Assembly: GCA_905221605.1 (NCBI GenBank)
Contig: CAJNDS010002582.1
Location: 145,001-197,500 of the forward strand
DNA from: Symbiodinium natans
Taxonomy: Eukaryota; Sar; Dinophyceae; Suessiales; Symbiodiniaceae
Direction: 5' to 3'
Length of the DNA stretch: 52,500 nt
The notes under the pieces: generated by a model
Seen by the model: the letters and a program-made list of their open reading frames with translations, nothing else
Databases searched by the model: none
Told to the model about the DNA's origin: nothing
Program-made: the position numbers and the translations under genes
Part shown: positions 9,538-19,745 of the stretch, one piece after another
Position numbering within the stretch: position 1 is the stretch's first letter
Layout of the letters: each line of letters begins with the position of its first letter

Positions 9538-9669
9538 AAACCTTAAACCCTCAACCGTCAATCGTAGGAGAATGTTCATGGAAGGCGTTTTGGGGCACGC
9601 CTTTGCTTTTTTTGTTTCTGCCAGCAACCATCCAACCAAAGCATCCACGAAGCTGGATCAGAATTTGAT

Positions 9670-9698
9670 CCTAAACCCTAAACCCTAAACCCTAAACC
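9670..9698 (-). repeat. Short CCCTAAA array
   Basis: Four units. Confidence 0.9.
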
Positions 9699-9925
9699 GT
9701 TTTCCATGGGGGAAGTTGCAAGCACGACGAGTGCGGCCTGCATCCAGACAAGAAAGCTATGAGGCCATGTCTTCTTAAGGCACTTCAGTTGAAGACTTGT
9801 TTTACTTCTGCGCAAACCCTAAACCCTAAAACTCCAAAACCCGAAACCTCAAAAACCCCAAGGCCGAAACTTCCAAAACAAGCCCTATGCCCTAAACCTG
9901 GATTGGTTCCCAAGCTTCCAGCCGT

Positions 9926-10010
9926 TTGGGCGTGTGGTCGGCCCAGGAGAGCACCTCGTGCAAGCTCACCTCAAAGCTCGATCGCGTCGAGGCTGATGAC
10001 GACAGCATGG
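9926..10010 (+). CDS. Exon-like island
   Basis: After GCTTCCAG the + frame reads RLGVWSAQESTSCKLTSKLD and continues with an acidic tail. The minus strand is also open here, so strand choice rests on the overall + bias of the window. Confidence 0.25.
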
Positions 10011-10643
10011 CTTCTTGGCATAGTTGGGCTTTATATAGGGCTGTTATAGTTATAGTATTTTTTATATGGCTTCTTGGCAGAAGTGTTTTTTTTGGGTGAG
10101 TTTGTGTGTGTATATATATATATATATATATTTTGTTTTTTCGGTTGCTTTATGGTTTGGGTCGACTTTGCTTTTGCCATGATTTTGTAAGGTTTCACGG
10201 CTTATCGCGTAGGGTTTACATATGGTATACTATGACTTGTTGTGCCCTTGCCCCTAGTGCATCAGACCTGATTGAACCGACGCTCACGCCCAAAGACCCT
10301 TAACTGCTACAGCAACTATGGCCCTATCCCCTGCAAGCGCCGAAATCCCCAAACCTAAGGGAGGGGGCTTCTCGGGGGGTAGCTCGAAGAAGTTTAGAGC
10401 TTAGGGCTCAGGGGCGTAATTCTGAGCTGAGCCTGGTGTTCGGGCATCGGGAGCCCTGCTGCTCATGTGGATTAGCTTCTTGGTTCTAGGATCCTTCAGG
10501 GAGCGGGGAGGGGGGGGGGGGGGGGGTAGGTAGGTAGGTACCCTAGGCGACCTCAAGGAAGCTTCCCTTGAACCCCCCCTAAACCCTAACCCCTAAACAG
10601 CACCCCATAAAGTTGGGGGGGTAGCCCAGGTCCAGTTCTGAAG

Positions 10644-10721
10644 CGCAGCTTCAGCCAACCATCGACCTGCAGAGATTCCGCCTGTGAGTTGCCAGATGCG
10701 TGGGGGTTCTCCAAGATTAGG
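10644..10721 (+). CDS. Exon-like island ending at GTTTAGGG
   Basis: Open frame KRSFSQPSTCRDSACELPDA runs to AGG|GTTTAGGG. The acceptor candidate is CTGAAG. Product unknown. Confidence 0.22.
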
Positions 10722-10762
10722 GTTTAGGGTTTAGGGTTTAGGGTCCCTTTTCTGGGGTTCCT

Positions 10763-10889
10763 ATTCTTGGAAGCCCTTTCTTTACTTAGGAGAGGTAGGG
10801 TTGGTCAGGTGGGCTATGGAGGTTCTATCATAGGGCTCCTAGGGGATACTGCGTCGGCCTATACTAAGTCAAAAGGGCTTCCAAGTTCT
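10763..10889. mobile_element. MITE family I copy
   Basis: ATTCTTGGAAGCCC … GGGCTTCCAAGTTCT. Confidence 0.8.
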
Positions 10890-11009
10890 AAAACCCTAAA
10901 CCCTGAACCCTAAACCAGTTCTAAGTAGGTTTGTTCAGGCTTTGGGAGGATTAGGAGAACTGCCCAACATGCTGGCATGTAGCGGAGCTGGAGCCCCCCC
11001 CCAGACCAG

Positions 11010-11068
11010 TGCCATACGATGCTCCCTGCCTTTCGCATAGCCAACCCACAGCCTTCTAATTCAGCTGG
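11010..11068 (+). CDS. Exon-like island ending at GTTTAGGG
   Basis: After a C-tract and GACCAG the frame reads CHTMLPAFRIANPQPSNSAG, with GTTTAGGG as the donor context. Product unknown. Confidence 0.2.
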
Positions 11069-11231
11069 GTTTAGGGTTTGGGGTTTAGGGTTAGGATGTA
11101 GGGTTTAGGGTTTACGGTTTACGGCGACCTGCTTCATACCCATTCATATCGAATCAGAATCCCGCTCAATTCAGTACTGTAGGCTTGGGAAGAGGCAGCT
11201 TCTTGGGTTTTAGGGTTTCGGGATTTGGGCT

Positions 11232-11342
11232 CGGGGCTGCAAGAGCTGGAGTCTCTCCACTCGGGCTCATGGCTTCAGAAGCTGCAGAACCTGAAATCTA
11301 CAGCCAGAAGCCACGATGCCAGTCCTGACTGCCTCACTTACG
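11232..11342 (+). CDS. Exon-like island with two open + frames
   Basis: One frame reads LQELESLHSGSWLQKLQNLK (amphipathic). A second open frame is Ala/Glu-rich. A CCCTAAA-like array follows. I cannot choose between the frames. Confidence 0.2.
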
Positions 11343-11530
11343 AACCCTAAACCCCAAATCACAAAGCCCTAAACCCCCAAACCCCTGAGCCCCAAAACCC
11401 TAATCACCCTAAAACCTCCAAAGCCCCTAAAACCCCCAAAACCCCTGAAACCCCTAAAACCCCTGAAGCACCTGAAACCCCCAAAACCCTTGAAACCTCT
11501 AAAGCCCCTAAATCCCCCTAAACCCTAAGC
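11338..11530 (-). repeat. Highly degenerate CCCTAAA field
   Basis: About 25 units drifting to CCCCTAAAA, CCCCCAAAA and CCCCTGAAA. The oldest-looking array of the window. Confidence 0.8.
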
Positions 11531-11647
11531 CCGCTCCTTGGGGGTCAGCTCACAGCTTCGCCAAAAAGGGGAGCCCCGAAGGGGCTCTCTCCGACGGACC
11601 TCCTCCCCGGGACGGCCTCGTGGGGCCTTTGGCCGCGTGGTGAAGCG

Positions 11648-11775
11648 CCTAGGGTTTAGGGTTTAGGCTTTAGGGTTTAGGGTTTAGGGTTTAGGACCAA
11701 GCCCGGATGCAAACGGGTTTGGGGTTTAGGCTCAGAGTGTTTAGGTTTGGGGTTTAGGGTTTAGGATTTAGGGTT
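11648..11775 (+). repeat. TTTAGGG arrays with spacer
   Basis: Two runs separated by about 12 bp of unique sequence, with several point variants. Confidence 0.88.
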
Positions 11776-12188
11776 CTACGGTTCAGAGTTCAGCTGGCGA
11801 GCAGTTTAAAGGTGGACAGTCTCGGCCACCCCCACCCCTCCCCTTCCCCCAAAAAAACACCTTTTTTAGCAATGCCTGCCGATTCTGAGGCAGTCTTGAT
11901 ATACAACCCTAAGCCCACAAAAGACCCACGCTCTAATGAAACCCCACACTCAACTGCGAGGCTGCTAGGCAGATGGCAAGAAACTCCTGAACTCCAAGCA
12001 CCAAAGCCTAACTCCACCAGACTCGAAAACCTAACCAGGTACCTTCGGGGTTTGGCATTCTGTGTTTGGGGGTTAGGGATGCCAAAAAAAGTGAAGGCTG
12101 CACAAGGACTCCAACATATGCAGGGCTGGAGGTCGTGGGATGCGGGAAATGATCTGTTCTGGGGCTGATAGATGTCGACCCCTTGAAA

Positions 12189-12299
12189 CCCAGAGGGTCC
12201 ATTTGTAGTACTATTATGGAATTAGGTACCCCAAAACCCTGTTTAGCATGGTGTTGGGGTACCTAATTCCATAACAGTAATACAAATGGACCCTCTGGG
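12189..12299. mobile_element. MITE family C copy
   Basis: CCCAGAGGGTCCATTTGTA … TACAAATGGACCCTCTGGG; near-perfect long hairpin. Confidence 0.88.
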
Positions 12300-12490
12300 A
12301 AACCAAGAGTTTATTCCATGCGCAGGGGGCATGGCCTCATCCCCACAAGGCTGCCCATTTTCCTGGGGATGGAGGGGGGTCAACCCTGGCCCTAAGCCCT
12401 AAACCCTAAACCCCACGAAGCTAAGTTTCACATGTTCTACAGGACCCAAAACCCTAAACCCCCCCCCCCCCTAACCCGAATCCGAAACCG

Positions 12491-12594
12491 GGGACCACAG
12501 ATGTTGGGTCTGTTGGTCCCAGCCCTGATCAGCTGCCGAGAGGGCGGCAGACAGGGCATTTTGATTTCAGACGCCCTCCCCCGGCAAAAAAGGT
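12491..12594 (+). CDS. Exon-like island between arrays
   Basis: Open frame with DVGSVGPSPDQLPRGRQTGH, followed by a Pro/Lys tail. CCCTAAA lies to the left and TTTAGGG to the right. Product unknown. Confidence 0.22.
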
Positions 12595-12616
12595 CTTAGG
12601 GGTTTAGGGTTTAGGA

Positions 12617-12772
12617 AGGCTCCTATGAAGTATTTCATTTTTTTTAGGGTTTAGGGTTTAGGGTTTAGGGTTTAGGGTTTAGGTTTTTTTTTTTTTTTGT
12701 GGGGGGGGGGGGGTGTAGTATACTAGAATCCAATGCAACTAACCCAAAAAGGAACTACATTGGAGCCTCCAG
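12617..12772. mobile_element. MITE family B with TTTAGGG inside
   Basis: The arms (GGCTCCTATGAAGTA… and …TTGGAGCCTCCAGG) are separated by a TTTAGGG array, a T-run and a G-run. Confidence 0.8.
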
Positions 12773-12827
12773 GTTGGCCTTGTGCCAGCACCGTTCCTCC
12801 TCTTTCAAAGTTCAGTGTTCGGTGGCC

Positions 12828-12889
12828 CAAACCCTAAACCCTAAACCCTAAACCCTAAACCCTAAACCCTAAACCCTAAACCCTAAAAC
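12828..12889 (-). repeat. CCCTAAA array
   Basis: Nine perfect units. Confidence 0.95.
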
Positions 12890-13593
12890 GATCCCTGCTT
12901 AGGAGGACTTTGAACGAGGCTTCTTGATTTGATGACCCGACAGGGTGTGGGAAGGAGGGGAGAGCTAGCGTGAGGTAAATTTCGTTTTTTTTCGTTCAAA
13001 GGCCCTTCGAATATTTCGCTTATAGAGTTGAAGCGGGTCTGATTTAGGTTGTTATCATAGGGTTGGGCCAACCTTGACGGCCACCCGCAAACTAGACTTT
13101 TCCGTCGCTCCTACATTCTCACTCAGGAGCAACTTGGCGGAACCGCTGCAAGGCGTAGTGTCAATGTAGTGTCTACACCCTGAGCTCCCAGCCTTAGCCC
13201 CGCAAACCCTAGTAGGGCCCAGCCAAACCCGTTTTCTTAGGGTTTAGGGTTTAGGGTTTCAACAACTTGCCGAGGAGCCCCACGTAGCTGCTAGCCAATG
13301 AGTCTAATGCCCGTAAGGACTCACACCTTCCCCCCCGGTCCATTTATGACAAGAGTCGTTATTCTGGGAAGGCGTCTATCTCGAACTGTTGCTTTAAACG
13401 GAGGGGGGGCACATCCCAGTTTCAGATCCAAAGACATATAGGCCAAGAACTGCCCCGCGGCGCTGGCTCAAAGTGTCCATGGTAGCTCTGTCGATGCGGG
13501 CCAGATTGTTCAGGGTTTAGGGTTTAGGGTTTCTTTGCAGGCAACAAGAAAGGGGCGTGGCCTCAGAAGCTGTGTACCATGGCTTGAGGGTCG

Positions 13594-13863
13594 GTGCAGA
13601 CACCTCAAATCGCCTTGACACCGAAGCTTCAGCCGAACACTCTTTTAACTCCTGCACCTGGTCACCTAGGTGAACATCGTAACCTATCGCAAAGCTTCAG
13701 ACCCACAAGCTCCCATTCTCCCGCGCCTTCCCACGATGATGGCGACAGAGGTGCCAGCAAGGGTTTCAGGGAAACCCAAGAGCCAGTTTCCCTTGAGGTT
13801 CCCAATCCCCATTTGCCTAAAGCCCCCCTTGAGACGCCCCAAACCCTAAACCCTATACCCTAA
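13594..13863 (+). CDS. Pro/Ser-rich ORF ending in CCCTAAA
   Basis: An 89-codon frame whose last residues are encoded by telomeric repeat. The stretch from about 13,660 to 13,840 is Ser/Pro/Glu-rich and looks like a disordered linker. It may be an exon read through into an intron. Confidence 0.22.
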   Translation: MQTPQIALTPKLQPNTLLTPAPGHLGEHRNLSQSFRPTSSHSPAPSHDDGDRGASKGFRETQEPVSLEVPNPHLPKAPLETPQTLNPIP

Positions 13864-13921
13864 ACCCTAACCCTAAACCCTAAACCCTAAGCCCTAAGCC
13901 CTAAACCCTAAACCCTAAACC
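13840..13921 (-). repeat. CCCTAAA array
   Basis: Eleven units with CCCTATA and CCCTAAG variants. Ends at the ATG of a small ORF. Confidence 0.92.
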
Positions 13922-14026
13922 ATGGCTGAAGTGCCGACCCCTCCAAGCCCCGGTGACCACTGCTTCAATGGGGCTTCTGGAAGGATATGCCGATGCCTTT
14001 TCAGACTTGCTCTTGGTGTTTCCTAA
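13922..14026 (+). CDS. 34-codon ORF between two CCCTAAA arrays
   Basis: ATG directly follows a CCCTAAA array (context ACCATGG) and the stop TAA comes from the next array. It reads MAEVPTPPSPGDHCFNGASG and then a Cys/Leu-rich end. Product unknown. Confidence 0.25.
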   Translation: MAEVPTPPSPGDHCFNGASGRICRCLFRLALGVS

Positions 14027-14093
14027 ACCCTAAACCCTAAACCCCAAACCCTAAACCCTAAACCCTAAACCCTAAACCCTAAACCCTAAACCC
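14021..14093 (-). repeat. CCCTAAA array
   Basis: Ten units. Provides the stop of the ORF at 13,922 and is followed by a truncated family A MITE. Confidence 0.93.
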
Positions 14094-14098
14094 CTGAC

Positions 14099-14175
14099 CT
14101 TGGGATGTTCCCCCTTGTACTAACAGCCCTTTGGGATTGTGGTACCTCCTATTAACATCCCCATGAAGGACAGTT
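14099..14175. mobile_element. MITE family A, right end missing
   Basis: The left terminal repeat TTGGGATGTTCCCCCTT is present; no matching right terminus. Confidence 0.75.
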
Positions 14176-14218
14176 AGCCCTGAAGTTCCAAGCGGCACTC
14201 TGCTGGTGGGGTGCAGGG

Positions 14219-14274
14219 TACCCTAAACCCTAAACCCTAAACCCTAAACCCTAAACCCTAAACCCTAAACCCCG
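14219..14274 (-). repeat. CCCTAAA array
   Basis: Eight units. Confidence 0.95.
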
Positions 14275-14407
14275 GTTTTAATTGCTCACACTCGGACACG
14301 CCAGGCGAGGCACACTATGGGACTTAGGGGTTTTGGGGTTTAGGGCGCTTTTTTGTGGAGCCAGGTCGGTTTTTCGGGTGTTGGGGGATGACTTCGGGCT
14401 TCCAGAG

Positions 14408-14445
14408 GGTTTAGGGTTTAGGGTTTAGGGTTTAGGGTTTAGGGT
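14408..14445 (+). repeat. TTTAGGG array
   Basis: Five units. Confidence 0.93.
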
Positions 14446-14780
14446 AAAGCCAGTAAGGACTCTAAGTTTCACTGGGGAGTTGGGTTCGGCCGTCCGACTT
14501 CAAGGCGGCAGCTATATCTAGGACATATTAATATGGTTGGGTGTAGGGCTTAGGGTCTAGGTTTTTGGGGCCTAGGGCCTATAGGGTGTAGGGTTTATGG
14601 CTTAGGGCTTCGAGTTTAGGGCGTAGGGTTTAGGGTTTTGGTTGATGACTGGTTCAACACCTGACATTTCGAAAAATCTACAAAGATCTAAGGTAAACGG
14701 ACTCCTGCGGCATTGCGGAGAGTGTTGTTTAAAACCCGAAACCCACGTGGGGTTTTGACCCCATCTGTATCCCTACCCGC

Positions 14781-14801
14781 CCCCCCCCCCCCCCCCCCCC
14801 C
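14781..14801. repeat. Poly-C tract
   Basis: A run of about 21 C. Similar G runs occur near 723, 10,506 and 43,009. Confidence 0.9.
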
Positions 14802-15355
14802 ACACACCCATATTTCGACATACTCCGCTATGGTACAGAATGACGGTTAATTATGCTTGCTTCGGTGGGGCACGGGGAGGCGGTGGGGCACGGGAAAGCG
14901 GATGCGGGGTTTTAAGTCACATGGCTGGAGATCCGCCACCAAAGCCCATGGCCCAAACAACAATCTGTAAACTATGGTTACCTTCTTGGGTACCGTAAAG
15001 GCCACCCAAACATGGACCCAGAGACAATCTGCTATATGCTTCAGAGCCCCTAAAAAAGAAAAGATAACAACCCCCTTTCGTGTTTTTCATTTTTGTGTTT
15101 AGCTTTTTGTTTTTAGGGGGCGTTCTTAGGCACAGATTAGAAAAGCTGCCCCCAAAACATGGACCCAGAGAGAACAGGGAACCGGCCACTGAAACCCTAA
15201 ACCCCAAACCCCAAACCCCAAACTCCGAACGCACAACTTTCCCGGAACTAGTCCCTGCAATGTGGCCACAGTGTCAGCTAGGCGGGTGGCAAAACAAAAA
15301 AAACCCAAACCCCAAACCCCAAACCCTAAACCCTAAACCCGGTCATCTTCGAGCC

Positions 15356-15423
15356 ATGGCCGGCAGTGGCAAAGTCTGTCGCCACTTCCTCGAAGGCCGC
15401 TGCAGGCCGGGGCAGCCGGGGGG
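15356..15423 (+). CDS. Truncated CCCH zinc-finger-like exon
   Basis: ATG follows a CCCTAAA array and encodes GKVCRHFLEGRCRPG. The spacing C-x7-C with flanking basic residues is that of the first half of a CCCH zinc finger (RNA-binding family). The remaining Cys and His are absent because a G-tract and unrelated DNA follow. It is either an exon cut inside the finger or a remnant. Confidence 0.32.
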
Positions 15424-15637
15424 GTTTCCCACGATTAGGGGTACCTTATTGGGGTCGGGATATTTGCTAGCAGTGTTCCCTTATGGTCCCGTTCTAATCA
15501 TACTATCGCAACCCCCAAAACCCTATTCTAATTCTTCAGGCATCTAAAGTACCTTATTATTGGGTCCTTGTTATATGGGAATCTTGCTATTTGGGGGTCC
15601 CAACCCCCACGTGCAGGTCTCACGCTTAAAAGTTACA

Positions 15638-15735
15638 GGTTGGGATGTTCCCCCTGATACTAACAGTCCTCAAGGGGATTGTTGTAGGGGGTACTGTAAT
15701 CCCTATCAGGACGGCTTGGTTCAGGGAGAACATCC
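15638..15735. mobile_element. MITE family A copy
   Basis: GTTGGGATGTTCCCCC … GGGAGAACATCCTAAAC. Confidence 0.82.
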
Positions 15736-15884
15736 TAAACTCTCAGCCCCAAGCCCTCGCAACCCCCCCCCCCCTCCCCCCACCGCGGTGGAAGGCATGG
15801 GGCAGATTGTCGCTACCTGCATGTGACAGGACCTGACGGGTTCGAAATTTAGGGTTTGGGCTTAGGGTTTAGGGTTTAGGGTGA

Positions 15885-15972
15885 TGAGGAACCGTGCGAG
15901 TGGGGAGTCTACAGCACCCCCGGCATTGATGCCCCGCGCACGGCCAGTGTCGAAAGTCTGCAATAAGCATCT
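15885..15972 (+). CDS. Exon-like island with stop
   Basis: After TTTAGGGTG the frame reads DEEPCEWGVYSTPGIDAPRT and ends at TAA seven codons later. It would be a terminal exon. Product unknown. Confidence 0.27.
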
Positions 15973-16325
15973 GCCCCAAGCTAGAAAGATAAACCTATAA
16001 GCGAGTCACAAGGTAGGGCCATAGTGAAGTCCTCATGTGGAATTGAGAGGAATCCTTGTATTCTACAAATCGATCCCTCTAAACCCTAAATCCTAAACCC
16101 TAAGCCGTAAACCCAAAAACCCTAACCCTAGACCTTACTCAATAGTAGAGCAGGACCTCAGTGGGAGAGTTGCGAGGGACCACTACAGTAAACTCCAGAA
16201 AGTTGGAACATGGTTTAAGGATGATGAGAGCCGGGATTCCCATTAGTATACCTTCTGGCGTACTTAAGGTTTAGGGTTTAGGGTATGGGATATTTTAGGG
16301 TGTAGGGTTTAGGGCAGTTTATCGT

Positions 16326-16399
16326 AATATCCGAAACCTTTTGCCACCCTATGTCTCACCCGAGGCCACATTTGTTTCAAAGGCCCGCATGTTCCTCAG
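16326..16399 (+). CDS. Exon-like island with GT donor
   Basis: Open frame NIRNLLPPYVSPEATFVSKA ends at CTCAG|GTGGGT. A TTTAGGG array begins about 15 nt into the putative intron. Product unknown. Confidence 0.25.
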
Positions 16400-16517
16400 G
16401 TGGGTAGGGTAAGTTTAGGGTTTGGGGTTTGGGGTTTGGGGTTTAGGCTTTGGGTGAAGGTTTAGCTGTCGTGGGTACTCTATCAACTCTGGAAGCGTGA
16501 GTGCTTTTCTGCAACTT

Positions 16518-16700
16518 AAGACCGTCTTGCCTCAAGCCTGCACTCGCCTACACCTGCGTCTGAGCTGAGCGACGAAGCTTTTCGTGAGAACCGCGCGTCG
16601 AATCACCGTCCGCTCCACCGCCGGCTCCCATCTTCCCGGCGCCAGAGTGGGGAGATGCTGATGCAGCTTGGCAGTCCGATGAGGGTCTTGCGGGCTTCCT
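16518..16700 (+). CDS. Exon-like island, about 60 codons
   Basis: GC-rich open frame containing SPTPASELSDEAFRENRAS and an Arg-rich tail, ending at TAG. Minus-strand frames are also open. Product unknown. Confidence 0.22.
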
Positions 16701-16947
16701 AGTATAAGTACTGCAACTTAGGTCCTTAAAAAACGTATTGTATGACGCGGGGCAGCATGCCAAGCAACCTCTGAACCTCCCAGAACCTGAGCCCAAGCTT
16801 CAAAGCTTCTTCCGAATGCGGCCAACCGTAGGCAGCAAAGGGAACGAAGCCGGATCACGGCTCTGTGTGTGTGAATTGTGCCGTGCTTTCGGGTTTGGAG
16901 TGAGGGAGATAGGGAGTTCAACAGGTTTGGGTTTGGCCGATCTACCT

Positions 16948-16995
16948 AAACCCTAAACCCTAAACCCTAAACCCTAAACCCTAAACCCTAAACCC
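16948..16995 (-). repeat. CCCTAAA array
   Basis: Seven units. Confidence 0.94.
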
Positions 16996-17066
16996 CACCG
17001 GCCAGCTATGCGGGAGCGAAAAAAAACCCCACCGGGTGTGTTTGTTCCAGGCTGCTGTGTTTTTAG

Positions 17067-17152
17067 TTCACCTCATGTCTGCATCTGAAGAAGATCATCC
17101 AATAGGCTTCCACGGGCATACCAGCCTGCTAGCTTTGTTAGCAGGGTTCTTG
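17067..17152 (+). CDS. Exon-like island, acceptor and GTTTAGGG donor
   Basis: Starts after TGTTTTTAG. The frame contains SASEEDHPIGFHGHTSLLAL and ends at CTTG|GTTTAGGG, where a 15-unit TTTAGGG array begins. Both splice sites are convincing by eye. Product unknown. Confidence 0.35.
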
Positions 17153-17257
17153 GTTTAGGGTTTAGGGTTTAGGGTTTAGGGTTTAGGGTTTAGGGTTTAG
17201 GGTTTAGGGTTTAGGGTTTAGGGTTTAGGGTTTAGGGTTTAGGGTTTAGGGTTTAGG
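17153..17257 (+). repeat. Long TTTAGGG array
   Basis: Fifteen perfect units, starting at the donor of the island 17,067-17,152. Confidence 0.97.
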
Positions 17258-17343
17258 TCTCAGTTTACACTTGTTTATGTGATGGTGCACGAATTGAGGG
17301 CTGAAGCGGTCCACTGCTGCCTCTACATCTAAGAGCCTTCCAG

Positions 17344-17502
17344 CATCTCCGAACCCCGAGAATCTACAGCGACAGGTGCTGCATCGAATGCAGGCCCCCT
17401 AGTATTTCAGCAAGCATCGAGTACCTCTTAGAGCGTGACGTTTCGGAGTTCAAAGCTTGCCCAAGTTGTTCTGCTCCAATCCAGAAGTCCATTTTTTTGT
17501 AG
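17344..17502 (+). CDS. Cys-rich exon-like island, two frames
   Basis: After CTTCCAG a 52-codon frame contains SDRCCIECRPPSISASIEYL and later CPSC, a possible metal-binding arrangement. A second open frame (Ser/Ala-rich) overlaps it. It ends at TAG. Confidence 0.25.
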   Translation, partial: HLRTPRIYSDRCCIECRPPSISASIEYLLERDVSEFKACPSCSAPIQKSIFL

Positions 17503-17606
17503 TATTCTGCGCTTAGTTCCAACCCGGGCAACCCTTTGAACTCCTAGCCCTAAACCCTAAACCCTACGCAGGGAGTGGTTCGTCCAGCTATGCGGGCGCC
17601 AAAAAG

Positions 17607-17690
17607 AAGCCTAAACCCTAAACCCTAAACCCTAAACCCTAAACCCTAAACCCTAAACCCTAAACCCTAAACCCTAAACCCTAGACCCCA
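17607..17690 (-). repeat. CCCTAAA array
   Basis: Twelve units. Confidence 0.96.
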
Positions 17691-17782
17691 ACCCTGGGCC
17701 GATCTCTAGACACGCTCCCCACCCAAGTGGCCAACACCTTCAAAGACCCCATCGTCGTGTCTTAAGCACAGGATGTCGGGTT

Positions 17783-17908
17783 TCGGTTTAGGGTTTAGGG
17801 TTTAGGGTTTAGGGTTTAGGGTTTAGGGTTTAGGGTTTAGGGTTTAGGGTTTAGGGTTAGGGTTTACTTGAAATCCTAAACCCTAAACCCTAAATCCGAA
17901 CCCCTAAA
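17783..17908. repeat. TTTAGGG array facing a short CCCTAAA array
   Basis: Twelve TTTAGGG units (17,783-17,867) are followed within 10 bp by CCCTAAA units. The head-to-head pair could fold into a hairpin. Confidence 0.93.
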
Positions 17909-18245
17909 CCAAAGGCAGCTGGCGCCGCCTTTGCAGCGCAAGAGCAGGAGCTTCGTTTGACTTCTGAGGGCATCCAAGTGTCCGGTCCCTTAAGACTAGA
18001 CCCTAAACCCTAAGCCCTAAACCCTAAACCCTAACCTCCAGGGTTAAGGTTTAGGGCTAAGGGCTCATCAGGATTTAGGGAACCCTTCGGCCCTCAAGTA
18101 TCTGGATCCGGAGGGGGATTTAGCTTTTAGGGTTTAGGGTTTAGAAGCAGCCCGAACACGAACGGCGACCTCCAGCAGAAGCCCCAACACGAACGGGGCG
18201 AAGGCAGACTGGATCTTGGTTTTTTTTGTTCCTTGTAATCTTGTT

Positions 18246-18428
18246 TCCCTAAACCCTAAACCCTGAACCCTGAACCCTGAACCCTGAACCCTGAACCCTG
18301 AACCCTGAACCCTGAACCCTGAACCCTGAACCCTAAACCCGAAACCCGAAACCCTAAACCCTAAAACCCTAAACCCTAAACCCTAAACCCTAAACCCTAA
18401 ACCCTAAACCCTAAACCCTGAACCCTAA
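18246..18428 (-). repeat. CCCTAAA array with a CCCTGAA block
   Basis: About ten consecutive CCCTGAA units (18,261-18,332) sit between ordinary CCCTAAA units. Confidence 0.95.
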
Positions 18429-18544
18429 TCAAGAGGATCCCAATTTCTAGGATGCCCAGTGGCATCCTGATTCCCTGCCCTTTAGGGGCTTAGGGGTTCC
18501 CAGCCTCGCGGTTCAACGCAGCAGAGTTCCGAGTTCCGCGTGGA

Positions 18545-18660
18545 GGTTTAGGGTTTAGGGTTTAGGGCTAGGGTTTAGGGTTTAGGGTTTAGGGCTTAGG
18601 GCTTAGGGCTTAGGGTTTAGAGTTGTTGTTTAGGGTTTAGGGTTTGGGATTTTATGGGGT
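18545..18660 (+). repeat. TTTAGGG array with GCTTAGG block
   Basis: Ordinary units plus four GGGCTTA units in a row. Confidence 0.9.
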
Positions 18661-18992
18661 TTAGGGCTACAGGCAAGCAAGCTACAGTCAGCATGTGCAA
18701 AGGTACTTGGTAGCCCAGTGCTATCCGTTTGCCCTGTTGTTGGTTCTAGTTTCCCTTGAAAAAGGAACCAGCCAAAAGCTCTACACCCTAAACCCTATTA
18801 TGGTTACTGAGCTACCAGGGGCATGAAAGGCTTGCACTGATGCGTAGCATGCTGACTCCTAGACCCCTTTAGAACCCTAGAACTCTAAAACCCTGAGACA
18901 CTAAATCCTGCACCCTGAAACCCTCCCTAAACCCTCAGCACCCTAGGACCCTAAACCTTGTAAACCCGTTCATCGGCCTTCAAAACTTAGGG

Positions 18993-19046
18993 AGGGTTTA
19001 GGGTTTAGGGTTTAGGGTTTAGGGTTTAGGGTTTAGGGTTTAGGGT
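18993..19046 (+). repeat. TTTAGGG array
   Basis: Eight perfect units. Confidence 0.95.
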
Positions 19047-19160
19047 GTTGATGCGAGTCGACCGCAGGCTGCATGCCAGGCGCGCATCGGGGCAGATGAG
19101 TGGAATGACTACTGGCTCGTGGACTCGGGCTACCAGCTCCCCGCCTCATTCGGGGATAGG
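19047..19160 (+). CDS. Exon-like island with WLVDSG
   Basis: A 38-codon frame contains ADEWNDYWLVDSGYQLPASF and ends at AGG|GTTTAGGG. WLVDSG recalls the active-site loop of copia-type aspartic proteases, but the following residues do not fit that family, so I do not assign it. Part of the island (19,121-19,141) is repeated at 19,262-19,283. Confidence 0.28.
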
Positions 19161-19227
19161 GTTTAGGGTTTGGGGTTTGGGGTTTGGGGTTTGGGGTTTA
19201 GGTTTAGGGTTTAGGGTTTAGGGTTTG
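19161..19227 (+). repeat. TTTAGGG/TTTGGGG array
   Basis: A block of four TTTGGGG units within TTTAGGG. Begins at the donor of island 19,047. Confidence 0.92.
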
Positions 19228-19319
19228 AGGATCTCGGGTTGCCAGCTGATGCTCTGAGTCTGGACTCGGGCTGCCAGCTTCAGTCCAGATGGGCGAAATA
19301 GGGCCCCGGCCTTCAGGAG

Positions 19320-19367
19320 TTTGGGGTTTAGGGTTTAGGGTTTAGGGTTTAGGGTTTAGGGTTTAGA
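19320..19367 (+). repeat. TTTAGGG array
   Basis: Seven units. Confidence 0.94.
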
Positions 19368-19409
19368 GCTACCTTCAGCCCCCTTTTGCATGGCTTGCTA
19401 GGCTTTCAG

Positions 19410-19485
19410 CTCTTTTTGAACGGGCTACCGGAAGGGTTGTGGGGTTCGGGGAGATCCGACCCGGCAAGCCGACGAGAGGCCTGGA
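19410..19485 (+). CDS. Exon-like island before CCCTAAA array
   Basis: After TTTCAG the frame reads LFERATGRVVGFGEIRPGKP. The next frame-extending bases belong to a 16-unit CCCTAAA array, which supplies a stop. Product unknown. Confidence 0.27.
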
Positions 19486-19602
19486 CCCTAAACCCTAAAC
19501 CCTAAACCCTAAACCCTAAACCCTAAACCCTAAACCCTAAACCCTAAACCCTAAACCCTAAACCCTAAACCCTAACCCCTAACCCTAAACCCTAAACCCT
19601 AT
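19484..19602 (-). repeat. Long CCCTAAA array
   Basis: Sixteen units with one CCCTAACC variant near the end. Confidence 0.97.
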
Positions 19603-19682
19603 TCCGACCTCAGTCCACACGTCAAAAAAGAAAGGGAGTTTAGGGCCACCAGCTCCTCGCCCACAGTGCGATGTAAGGGCTT

Positions 19683-19745
19683 TGGGGTTGGGTTTGGGGT
19701 TTGGGGTTTGGGGTTTGGGGTTTGGGGTTTGGGGTTTAGGGTTGG
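19683..19745 (+). repeat. TTTGGGG block
   Basis: Seven consecutive TTTGGGG units and one TTTAGGG. Confidence 0.9.
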
